From: JAVBMU01 sp031551755
GTDB taxonomy: Bacteria; Actinomycetota; Actinomycetes; Actinomycetales; Cellulomonadaceae
Direction of reading: 5' to 3'
NCBI GenBank assembly: GCA_031551755.1
Contig: JAVBNE010000013.1
Location: forward strand, 62,001-126,000
Length of the DNA: 64,000 bases
The translations under genes and the position numbers were made by a program. Of the stretch, positions 52,400-59,914 are shown piece by piece. The notes beneath the pieces are model-generated. The model ran no database searches. It had not been told where the DNA came from and saw only the letters and a list, made by a program, of their open reading frames with translations. Numbering within the stretch: position 1 is the first letter of the stretch; each line of letters starts with the position of its first letter.

Positions 52400-52879
52400 T
52401 CATGAAGGTCTGACACTCCCGCCGACCGCCGATGTCACGGTGATCGCGAAGGTCACGGACTGCCCCGTCTTGGCATCGCTCACGGTCACCTAGGTGGTGC
52501 CGACGCCAAGCGGCGCGAAGCCGGGATTGAACGTTGCCGAACCGCGCGTGCCGCGCTCCTGGAAAGTGACGAGGCCGGGTGTCGCGACCCCGCCGCGCCA
52601 GTCCGCCTCCTGACCCTCACCGACCACGATCACGATGGCTGAGTCGAGCGGAACATCGTAGCTCTTGCCGTCGGTGGTATCTGGGCCGATGAACACGGGC
52701 GGCAGTTGCTGTGCCGTCGCGTGCGAGGGGACTTGGCCCGGCTGTCCGTCGCCGGTGGCGCACCCAGCGCGCGCTACTGGACCGATGGCTGCCATCGCCT
52801 CTGTCGCGGCTACGGCTCGCCGGGTCACTCCCCTGGTGGCGGAATGGGCCGGGATCGCATTTCGTGATGAAGCGCCCAT
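52400..52879 (-). pseudogene. Tat-type lipoprotein gene interrupted by an in-frame TAG
   Basis: The frame from ATG 52879 runs to a TAG at 52490-52492, then continues in the same frame as VTVSDAKTGQSVTFAITVT to TGA at 52400. The product has a twin-Arg-like signal (TRRAVAATEAM), a lipobox-like ARAGC and a beta-rich domain (YDVPLDSAIVIVVGEGQEADW). The TAG splits the last beta strands from the domain, so it is probably a pseudogene, or an annotation-level sequence error. Confidence 0.65.
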
Positions 52880-52972
52880 GCTCGAAACTAGCCTTGGGCT
52901 TTCGTCGGCCGGTTGTGATGAGGCGCAGAAATGCCACCGTGCCCCCCGGTCTCGAACCGCGACTGCACTCTG

Positions 52973-53001
52973 CCATTCTGCTGTCATTGATAGCAGAATG
53001 G
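52973..53001. promoter_or_regulatory. FitA-type operator
   Basis: 10-bp inverted arms CCATTCTGCT / AGCAGAATGG around a 9-bp spacer, ending 8 bp before the antitoxin start and overlapping its SD. Confidence 0.6.
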
Positions 53002-53009
53002 AGGTATTG

Positions 53010-53264
53010 ATGGCAGTGCTGACGGTACGAAACGTCCCCGACGAGGTACACCGCGCCCTACGTGTGAAAGCCGCCGAACACGGGCGGAACACAGAAGCAG
53101 AGGTCCGCGAGATCCTTGCCGCTGCGGTGATGCCTGCCCAGCGGCTTCGACTGGGCGAGGCGCTGGCGTCGCTTGGTCGAGAGCTGGCTCTCAGCAACGC
53201 AGATGTCGATGCGCTCGAAGCTGCCTGGGATCGTACGCCCGCCACGCCCTTGGACTTCTCGTGA
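53010..53264 (+). CDS. FitA-like ribbon-helix-helix antitoxin
   Basis: 84 residues: AVLTVRNVPDEVHRALRVKAAEHGRNTEAEVREIL is a classic FitA/VapB RHH domain; the C-terminal part would bind the toxin. ATG at 53010 has GGAGGT with 4-base spacing. Overlaps the toxin start (GTGATC at 53261). Confidence 0.85.
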   Translation: MAVLTVRNVPDEVHRALRVKAAEHGRNTEAEVREILAAAVMPAQRLRLGEALASLGRELALSNADVDALEAAWDRTPATPLDFS

Positions 53265-53641
53265 TCCTTCTCGACACGAATGTCATCTCGGAGGCGATGC
53301 GCCCGCAGCCCGCGCCTGAAGTGAGCTTCTGGCTGAATGCTCAGACCGCGGAAACGCTCTTCGTGTCGAGTGTGACTCTGGCCGAGTTGCTGTTCGGGAT
53401 CGGCACCCTGCCTACCGGAGCCCGAAAGGACCGCCTGGCACAGGCCCTCGATGCGCTCTTGCAGTCGTTCCACGGGCGGGTCCTACCATTCGACCACGCG
53501 GCAACGAAGTACTACACCGAGCGTCTCGCGGCTCACTTTCTCGATGTGACAAGTTCGGCCGACGCATGCTGTTTGGCGAGCTTCTTGTCGAACGTCAACA
53601 GCGGCTCGTTCCCGGACATGTGGGCCTCTTCGGCGAGATAG
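53261..53641 (+). pseudogene. FitB-like PIN toxin, 3'-truncated
   Basis: Residues 1-~92 are a good FitB/VapC PIN domain (LLDTNVISE with Asp5, TLAELLFG with Glu42, PFDHAAT). From about residue 92 (base 53533) the frame reads through the antisense of the next toxin's 3' end, so the normal C-terminal ~45 residues, with the last catalytic Asp positions, are replaced. Likely non-functional unless SSADA supplies an Asp by chance. Confidence 0.7.
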
Positions 53642-53937
53642 CAGTCGGTGTACGACAGGGCGGGATGCGCCTCGAACTGACTGATCGCGGCGTCAAGGAG
53701 CACCTTGTTCGCCTCGATGCTCGGGTCGGTCACCAGCGCGCGAACGATCTCAGCCACCTGAGGACGTGATAGGTCGTAGTGGTGGGTGAGGGCGTGAACA
53801 ACCTCACTGATGGCCGTGTCGGTGACGCGGTAGTGCGCCCCAGCCCGCGTCACGAGATCTCGAACCACCTGATACTGCTCCGGCACATCACCCAGAACCA
53901 GCCGGAGCAGAAGGTTCGTGTCCAGTGTTGCGGGCAT
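53533..53937 (-). CDS. PIN-domain toxin (VapC-like)
   Basis: 134 residues with Asp8 in ATLDTNLLLR, Glu48 region in ISEVVHAL, Asp near 98 in YTDCYLA and TFDKKL at the end, so the PIN active site looks complete. Starts one base after the AbrB-like antitoxin stop. Convergent with, and overlapping, the truncated FitB gene. Confidence 0.83.
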   Translation of the reverse strand: MPATLDTNLLLRLVLGDVPEQYQVVRDLVTRAGAHYRVTDTAISEVVHALTHHYDLSRPQVAEIVRALVTDPSIEANKVLLDAAISQFEAHPALSYTDCYLAEEAHMSGNEPLLTFDKKLAKQHASAELVTSRK

Positions 53938-53938
53938 C

Positions 53939-54202
53939 TCAGACCCTCGGCTCGCGAGCCTCATAGAACCCATGGACATCCTCCAGCGGTGGTGTCCCTG
54001 GCTTGACCCAGGAGCCGAAACGTGCGGACAACTCGTCCCAGGTCTCCCGGCGCCTGATGGTTGCCACAGGCTCGTCCGCACTGCTGTCGAAGACGACGGT
54101 ATCTCCTGGGCGAAGGCCCAGCTTGCGGCGCAGTTCGGCTGGAATCACGACCTGCCCCTTGCTGGAAATGGTAGCCGTCAGCACCTCTCCACCCACTCTC
54201 AA
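53939..54202 (-). CDS. AbrB/MazE-like antitoxin
   Basis: Up to 87 residues: LTATISSKGQVVIPAELRRKLGLRPGDTVVF is the SpoVT/AbrB swapped-hairpin domain. The start is uncertain: TTG at 54202, or GTG at 54184, which gives the usual MLTATISSKG start. It is paired with the VapC-like toxin. Confidence 0.83.
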   Translation of the reverse strand: MRVGGEVLTATISSKGQVVIPAELRRKLGLRPGDTVVFDSSADEPVATIRRRETWDELSARFGSWVKPGTPPLEDVHGFYEAREPRV

Positions 54203-54211
54203 CGAAACGGT

Positions 54212-54421
54212 TTACATCTGGCTCGACACTTTACTCGTCACACCGTGGAGTAGGTAGTAGACCGGAGCCGGCTGGGCGCTGGTCGACGTCGGGACCACGA
54301 TGACAACTGGCCAGGCTGCTCCATCGGCCGGGGCCAGCACGACGCCGTGCCGACGGCCGCCTTGTTCGTGACCGCGCGGACGCCCCAGATCAACGCGATA
54401 CACCGCCCCGCGGATCACCAT
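54212..54421 (-). pseudogene. MazF/PemK-like toxin, C-terminally truncated
   Basis: 69 residues. The first ~52 (RGAVYRVDLGRPRGHEQGG, VVIVVPTSTSAQPA) are a clear MazF opening, but the family is ~100-120 residues and the end YYLLHGVTSKVSSQM is unrelated. The break lies next to the AbrB-VapC module, which may have inserted there. Confidence 0.7.
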
Positions 54422-54424
54422 GCG

Positions 54425-54565
54425 TCATGGCTCGCTGGTCAAGTCCTCCCCAGCCAATCGCTCCATATCCTCCTGCACGTTACACAGAAGCTCAACAGGC
54501 TCAAGAGCCCGGGCACTGATTCCGCGTCGAATATCGGGGGTCGGAGTGCCCGCAATATTCGGCAA
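54425..54565 (-). pseudogene. Antitoxin-like remnant upstream of MazF
   Basis: A 46-codon frame ends 3 bp before the mazF ATG and reads ...VELLCNVQEDMERLAGEDLTSEP, like the toxin-binding tail of a MazE-type antitoxin. No N-terminal DNA-binding part is present: the frame runs into the end of the phosphoglucomutase gene. Confidence 0.45.
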
Positions 54566-54570
54566 TCCGC

Positions 54571-56796
54571 TCAGACGCCCGCGGTGACGAATCCTCGTAG
54601 CCAGTCCAACAACTCCGCAGCTTTCTCCGGCGAATCGGCCTCGACGAACATTCGCAGCACCGGCTCGGTTCCGGAGAACCGCAAGAGCGCCCAGTTGTCG
54701 TTCTCGAGCAGGATCTTGGTGCCGTCCAAGTGGCTCACGCTGACCACCGGATACGGACCCACCTGCGTCAACGGCTCGGCTGCCAGTCGCCGCGGCACAG
54801 CGATCCGCATCTCCGGCGTCGCCGGCACGCCCGCCTCCAGGGTGTACAGGCGGCCGGTGATCTCATAGATCATCTCGCGCAGCTCGGAGATCTTCTTGCC
54901 GGTTCGCGCCAGCATCTCAACCACCAAGGCACACGCGAAGATCCCGTCCTTGCCGAGCAGCCAGCCACGAATCGTCAACCCGCCCGAGGACTCCCCACCG
55001 AGCAGCGCGCCGATCTCTTCCATCCCGGCCGTGACGAACTTGAAGCCCACCCGGACCTCACGCGACTCCTCACCGAAATGCGCCGCCAACCGGTCCAGCA
55101 AATGGGTCGTCGCCAGGTTGCGCACCACCCCGCCGGACTCCCCGCGCACCTCATGCAAGTACCAGTACAGGAGCAACAACAAGTCATTGGTCGAGATGTA
55201 CTCACCGGTCTCATCGACGATGCCGATGCGGTCCGAGTCGCCATCGGTGGCCATCCCGAGGTCGAATCGCCCAGCACCGTTGCGGATCATGTCGATAAGC
55301 GTCGACAGCCGCTGCAAATCGGGCGCCGGAGCCACTCCCCCGAACAGCGGGTTATGCGTCGCGTGAATGAACTCCGAGCGCACCCGCATGTCGCCGAGGA
55401 TCGTGCCCAAGGTGAGCTGACTCGTGCCGTACATCGGGTCGACCAGAACGTGCAGCTCGGAACCGCGCACCGCCTCGGTATCCACGATCTTTTCGATCGC
55501 GTCGATATACGGAGTGCTCAGCGGCCGGTCGACCACGATCCCCGCCGCCCGCGCGAGGTCGATGTCCAAGGTGATCAGGTCGTCGACGGTGAGCGCATTC
55601 GCCTCGTCCTGGAATCGGTCGGTCTCGTCGTCCAACGGCAGGGACCCGTCGCGGCGAAAGACCTTCATGCCGTTCCACTCCGGCGGGTTGTGGCTGGAGG
55701 TGACGATGATTCCATAGGCCGCACCCAGGTATGGGGCGGCGAAGGTGACCAGCGGGGTCGGGACGTCGTCGGGCAGCAGGGTGACCGGGATGTTGTTGCC
55801 TGCGAAGACCTCGGCGGCGGCCACGGCCGATTCGCGGGACAGAAACCGTCGGTCCCCACCGATCACGACGCCGTGGTGGTCGATGCCCTTGCGCACCGCT
55901 TCGTTCGCGATCGCCTGGCACAGCCGCCGAACATTGGCCATCGTGTAACCCTCACCGATGACCGCGCGCCAACCGCCCGTGCCGAAGACGATCTTGGTGT
56001 CGGTGTTCTTGGTAGGCATGAACAGGCGCTTGAGCAACACATCGGCGGCCTCCTGCAGCTCGGCCGGGGTGTTGATACCGCGCACCTCATCGGTGTCATA
56101 GATCCGGTAGTCGGCGATGGCCTTGTCGGCGGCCAACACCCGTCGAGCCAGCTCGGTGAGGCGGTGTTCGCCCTCAGCAGCCATCGTGTCCAGTTCGCCG
56201 AAGAGCAGCGCCGGACCGGCGACATACGCACCGACGTTGATCTCCGGCCGCTCCTCGCTGGAGGCCGCAGCCCGGTCCTCGGGTTCGAGGATCGCGGAGA
56301 CCTGCCCATCGGTGCGGACCACCCGGCCGTAGGTCGGCGCGGCATCGGCGACGACAGCGGTGAGCAGCGACAGGTCCGCACCCCGGAGGGTATGCCGGTT
56401 GAGCAGGCCCAACAGGGAGGCAGATCGCAGCAAGGGCGTATCGGCGTAGGCGACCAGTACCGTCTGCGGATACAGCGTACGAATCGCGGCCCGGGCGGCT
56501 AGTACGGCATCCCCGGTCCCGAGAGGTTCGGCCTGCTCGACGTAGGTGAGGTCCGGTCCCAGCGACTCGCGGACGGCGGTGTCCCCAGCGGCCACAACGA
56601 TGACGATGCGTTCCGTCGGCACCACCGCGCGAACATTGGCGACGACGAGTTCGACCACCGTGGCATCCCCGAGCGGGCTGGTCAGCAGGGCACGGGATGC
56701 CTCGTCATGTCCGGCGGCCAGCACGACGGCGGCTCGTTCGCGTGCCGCCTGGGGACCTACGGCCCAGGGGGTGTAGCTGTGCTGTTGCTGGATCAT
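54571..56796 (-). CDS. Nucleotidyltransferase-phosphoglucomutase fusion
   Basis: 741 residues. Residues ~1-255 resemble a GlmU-type uridyltransferase (VVLAAGHDE, QAEPLGTGDAVLAAR, VAYADTPLLR, INVGAYV), but the usual GTRMxSxxPK segment is replaced by SRALLTSPLG. Residues ~262-741 are a phosphohexomutase: TSSHNPPEWNG (catalytic Ser), TDGDSDR metal loop, and RFSGTEPVLRMF. A hexose-phosphate interconversion feeding NDP-sugar synthesis is inferred. Confidence 0.82.
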   Translation of the reverse strand: MIQQQHSYTPWAVGPQAARERAAVVLAAGHDEASRALLTSPLGDATVVELVVANVRAVVPTERIVIVVAAGDTAVRESLGPDLTYVEQAEPLGTGDAVLAARAAIRTLYPQTVLVAYADTPLLRSASLLGLLNRHTLRGADLSLLTAVVADAAPTYGRVVRTDGQVSAILEPEDRAAASSEERPEINVGAYVAGPALLFGELDTMAAEGEHRLTELARRVLAADKAIADYRIYDTDEVRGINTPAELQEAADVLLKRLFMPTKNTDTKIVFGTGGWRAVIGEGYTMANVRRLCQAIANEAVRKGIDHHGVVIGGDRRFLSRESAVAAAEVFAGNNIPVTLLPDDVPTPLVTFAAPYLGAAYGIIVTSSHNPPEWNGMKVFRRDGSLPLDDETDRFQDEANALTVDDLITLDIDLARAAGIVVDRPLSTPYIDAIEKIVDTEAVRGSELHVLVDPMYGTSQLTLGTILGDMRVRSEFIHATHNPLFGGVAPAPDLQRLSTLIDMIRNGAGRFDLGMATDGDSDRIGIVDETGEYISTNDLLLLLYWYLHEVRGESGGVVRNLATTHLLDRLAAHFGEESREVRVGFKFVTAGMEEIGALLGGESSGGLTIRGWLLGKDGIFACALVVEMLARTGKKISELREMIYEITGRLYTLEAGVPATPEMRIAVPRRLAAEPLTQVGPYPVVSVSHLDGTKILLENDNWALLRFSGTEPVLRMFVEADSPEKAAELLDWLRGFVTAGV

Positions 56797-57134
56797 GGCG
56801 GTGTCCTCGCTTGCTGCCTCGGTTACCCACCAGGTTACGCCAGAGTCCTCACAAATTCATCGCCGCTGCCACTCGGCACCCTGGGGACGCGCCGCCCGGA
56901 GAGTCTGCGACCCGGCCGCCCGTTGCGTCGACCCACTGCAGGGGGTTACATCCCCCTCACCTTGAGCGGTTCCGTGCTGCCGGAAGGGCATTAGACCCCG
57001 AGCGCTGAAGCCGTAGGAACCGACCCCTGGCGCCCTGGCGGGATGCCGACCACCGGACTGCCCCTGACCTGGAAACCGTTCAGCGGGCTGGCCGCCATCG
57101 TTGAGCCAACCGGGAGTCGATGCCATGGCGCACG
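56797..57134. other. Intergenic region with one small hairpin
   Basis: Only AGGGGG-TTACAT-CCCCCT at 56940-56957 stands out. No supported gene. Confidence 0.6.
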
Positions 57135-57830
57135 CTACGCGCCGTTGTATCCCTCTTCGAAACCCTCCCAAAATGCGGCCCAACCGCCGCTGAATACCAT
57201 AAACAACAGAAAAAGCGTGAAAACGCCGCCGATGATGACACCGGCGATTGCCATGCCCCGCCCCTTTTGGTCTGATTGGCCGATCTTTGTGAGGGCGACG
57301 ATTCCGAGAATCAGGCCGACGGGAGAGGAGAGGAAACACGAAATGAACCCCGCCAGCGAGACAACCAGCGAGGCGATAGCCAGGCCATTGGTTTTCGCAG
57401 GTGCTGCGTAGTTCGCGTACGGCTGACCATACGGCTGCCCGTAGGGAGTCGGTTGCCCATACGGCTGCTGGCCATACGGCTGCTGGCCGTACGGCTGCTG
57501 GCCATAGGGCTGCTGACCCGGAGCAGGCTGGCCGTATACGGGCGGTTGACCATAGGGCTGCTGGCCATAGGGCTGCTGACCCGGAGCCTGTTGGCCGTAG
57601 GCCGGAACACCCTCCGGCCGGGGGGTGGACTGGCCGGCCGGGGTTCCGCTCGGCAGTGCCATCTGCCCGTATCGCGGCGCACTGGAGCCCGTCGAGGTGA
57701 TCGAGGCATCGCTGGCCGAAGGTGCCGCGTAGGGGTCCTGCGGGCGGGCGAACTGCCCGTACTGGGGAGCCGGCGCACCAGTCGGCTCGGTCGGCTCACC
57801 GCCGAAGGGCGTTCCGGGGGTCGAAGTCAT
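57135..57830 (-). CDS. Pro/Gln/Tyr-rich DUF4190-type membrane protein
   Basis: 231 residues. A disordered N-terminal half with YGQQP-type repeats is followed by two hydrophobic segments (GLAIASLVVSLAGFISCF, GMAIAGVIIGGVFTLFLLFMVF), the DUF4190 layout. Function unknown. Divergent from the similar gene at 57971. Confidence 0.8.
   Translation of the reverse strand: MTSTPGTPFGGEPTEPTGAPAPQYGQFARPQDPYAAPSASDASITSTGSSAPRYGQMALPSGTPAGQSTPRPEGVPAYGQQAPGQQPYGQQPYGQPPVYGQPAPGQQPYGQQPYGQQPYGQQPYGQPTPYGQPYGQPYANYAAPAKTNGLAIASLVVSLAGFISCFLSSPVGLILGIVALTKIGQSDQKGRGMAIAGVIIGGVFTLFLLFMVFSGGWAAFWEGFEEGYNGA
57417..57605 (-). repeat. In-frame YGQQP codon repeats
   Basis: About eleven short units of CCATACGGCTGCTGG type within the DUF4190 gene. 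They encode Tyr-Gly-Gln-Gln-Pro and vary in length. Confidence 0.8.
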
Positions 57831-57970
57831 AGCAGTACGCTAACCGCCTTACCGGCATACTGGCGAAATCCCAGCACACGGAACTCCGGTCGACTGAGAC
57901 GATTGCCGGAATCGACCAGAACCGATGAGGCGCCTTACCTGTTCGTGGGTCGTGCGCGATTCGATACGCT

Positions 57971-58498
57971 ATGTCAATGACAACGACACCTCCCGGCCCC
58001 ACGGGGGACAGCGCAGGGAACCCGAACCCGTACGGACCGCCGTCGGGTAACGAACCCGCCAGCACTCCGGCCCCGCCGCCCTACGGCCAGCCGGCTCCGG
58101 GCCAGCCGCCTGTCTACGGGCAACCCGCACCCGGTCAGCCACCGGCCTACGGCCAGTCCGTTCCCGGCCAACCGCCCTACAGCCAGCCGACCACTTACGG
58201 TCAGCCTTACGGCAGCTACCAGGCAGCTGCTCCGAAGACCGCAGGCATGGCTATCGCCTCCTTGGTGACTTCGCTGGTGGGTCTTTTCTGTGGTATCACT
58301 TCGTTCGTCGGCATCATCCTCGGCTTTGTCAGCCTGTCCCAGATCAAGAAGACGGGGCAGAAGGGCCAAGGCATGGCCATTGCCGGAATCGTCATCGGGG
58401 TCTTCGGCGCCATCTTCGTGATCTACAACTGGGTTGCTGACCCGTTCGACCTGAGGGCTGCTGGCGACTTGGCCGCGGTGGTTGAGCTCGCGCGATGA
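57971..58498 (+). CDS. Pro-rich DUF4190-type membrane protein
   Basis: 175 residues: YGQPAPGQPP repeats, then two hydrophobic segments (AGMAIASLVTSLVGLFCG, GMAIAGIVIGVFGAIFVIYNW). Start at 57971 or 57977; no SD, so leaderless translation is possible. Its stop overlaps the next ATG. Confidence 0.78.
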   Translation: MSMTTTPPGPTGDSAGNPNPYGPPSGNEPASTPAPPPYGQPAPGQPPVYGQPAPGQPPAYGQSVPGQPPYSQPTTYGQPYGSYQAAAPKTAGMAIASLVTSLVGLFCGITSFVGIILGFVSLSQIKKTGQKGQGMAIAGIVIGVFGAIFVIYNWVADPFDLRAAGDLAAVVELAR

Positions 58499-59310
58499 GC
58501 GACGCCCCGTCATCCCCGTTCTCCCTTCCGGGGGAGAACGGGGGGCGTCCAGCCACGCCACCGCCGCCTCCTCCCCCGGCACCGCCGAACCCGACCGCCT
58601 CCGCCGCACCGGCACCGGCCTCCTACCCCCCGGCGGCGACACCGACCGGTGTGCAGAACCCCCAGGCCGATTACGCACTCGGTAGCTACTACGCGCCGGG
58701 CTGGGAAGCCACCAGTGCCCCCAAGTCGCCCCTGGACGGAGTGTCGGCCGCGTCGATCCCCGCCGGCCTGTTACTCGGACCGGTCGGTGTCGGCCTGGGT
58801 GTCGCGGGACTGTCCCGCACCAAGGAGAAGCACACCCGGGGCCGGAGTCTGGCCATCTCCGGGATCGCCATCGGCACCGTTGTCACCCTTGCGTGGGGCG
58901 TGGGAGCGTGGGCCGGCTGGAACAGGGAAGCCCAGACGAAACCACTCACCGCAGATGTCACGTCGACGCAGACGGCACACTCCCGACAGCTCGTGCTGGG
59001 CAACTGCCTCGCGGAGCTTCCCGCGAACGGTGATGTCGCCAAGGTCAAGGTCGTGCCCTGCAAGGAGGAACACCGAGCCCAAGTGGTCGCCCGCACCGAG
59101 TTCGACGACGACGCGTCCTGGCCCGGACAGGACGCGGCCAACGGACAGGTCGCCCGGATCTGCGTGTCCGACGTCCTGAGCAAGAACGCACCCGCCGATC
59201 TGGAACTCGTCGTCTGGGCGCCGAGCAAGGGATCTTGGTCGGATGGCGATCGGGTGGGGCTGTGCCTCGCCGGATCGACGTCGGCCCTCCCGGACAACCT
59301 CCTCGACTGA
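58495..59310 (+). CDS. DUF4190 plus septum-formation-like domain protein
   Basis: 271 residues: Pro-rich N-terminus, two hydrophobic segments (~80-150), then an extracytoplasmic part with four Cys (GNCLAELP, VVPCKEEHRAQVV, RICVSDV, VGLCLAG) similar to the septum-formation domain. Overlaps the previous gene (ATGA). Function unknown; possibly envelope or division related. Confidence 0.75.
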   Translation: MSDAPSSPFSLPGENGGRPATPPPPPPPAPPNPTASAAPAPASYPPAATPTGVQNPQADYALGSYYAPGWEATSAPKSPLDGVSAASIPAGLLLGPVGVGLGVAGLSRTKEKHTRGRSLAISGIAIGTVVTLAWGVGAWAGWNREAQTKPLTADVTSTQTAHSRQLVLGNCLAELPANGDVAKVKVVPCKEEHRAQVVARTEFDDDASWPGQDAANGQVARICVSDVLSKNAPADLELVVWAPSKGSWSDGDRVGLCLAGSTSALPDNLLD

Positions 59311-59383
59311 GCAGGCGGGGTCCACCGATCGCGGACCCCGCCCACCACGAGCCAGCCCGGGCCTTCGGCGTACTGTGTCGAAT

Positions 59384-59812
59384 ATGGCCAAACTGAATCC
59401 GTATCTCAGCTTCAAATCGCAGGCGCGCGAAGCCCTGGAGTTTTATCAGTCGGCGCTCGGCGGTGAGCTGACCATCTCCACCTACGCCGCGACGCCAGAG
59501 ATCGCGGCGATGCTGACCGACCCGGCGGACGCTGATCTCGTGATGCACGGGCAACTCGACACCCCCGGCGGGCTCACGCTGATGGTGTCCGACACCGGCT
59601 CGGCGATGCCGTATGTGGCCCCGACTTCAGGAATGACGGTGGCCCTCACCGGCGGACCGGCGGACCACGAGTACATCAAGGCCGCCTTCGACGCGCTGTC
59701 CGAGGGAGCCACCCCGGGAGTGCCTCTGGAGCAGGCGCCGTGGGGTGACTACTACGGGCAGCTCACCGACCGTTACGGCATCTCCTGGATGTTCGACATC
59801 GGCACGCAGTGA
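59384..59812 (+). CDS. VOC/PhnB-family protein
   Basis: 142 residues: NPYLSFKSQAREALEFYQSALGGELTIS, HGQL and DRYGISWMFDIG match PhnB-like glyoxalase-fold proteins (3-demethylubiquinone-9 methyltransferase-like family). A TACTGT box 7 bp upstream suggests leaderless translation. Role unknown. Confidence 0.85.
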   Translation: MAKLNPYLSFKSQAREALEFYQSALGGELTISTYAATPEIAAMLTDPADADLVMHGQLDTPGGLTLMVSDTGSAMPYVAPTSGMTVALTGGPADHEYIKAAFDALSEGATPGVPLEQAPWGDYYGQLTDRYGISWMFDIGTQ

Positions 59813-59833
59813 CAGCGGCCGAATGACCGTAAA

Positions 59834-59900
59834 GGCGGGCCGCGCACTGCCGGTGAGCGGCCCGCCGCCGGTTGCATTGCCGCGCGCCATGCCGCGCGGC
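59834..59900. terminator. Two GC hairpins between convergent genes
   Basis: GGCGGGCCGC / GCGGCCCGCC at 59834-59866 and GCCGCGCG / CGCGCGGC at 59879-59900, between the PhnB-like gene and clpB. Confidence 0.6.
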
Positions 59901-59914
59901 CCAGGGCGAGCAGC

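Noticed and set aside
52400..52492. Recoded UAG (pyrrolysine or readthrough)
   Set aside because: No stem-loop or pyl genes are seen; a nonsense mutation or sequence error is simpler.
52490..53473. A long minus-strand frame as one protein
   Set aside because: Its first ~200 residues are antisense to the FitA/FitB genes; only the lipoprotein-like C-terminal part is supported.
57417..57605. CRISPR-like array
   Set aside because: The repeats are in-frame codon repeats (YGQQP) within a coding gene and have no spacers.
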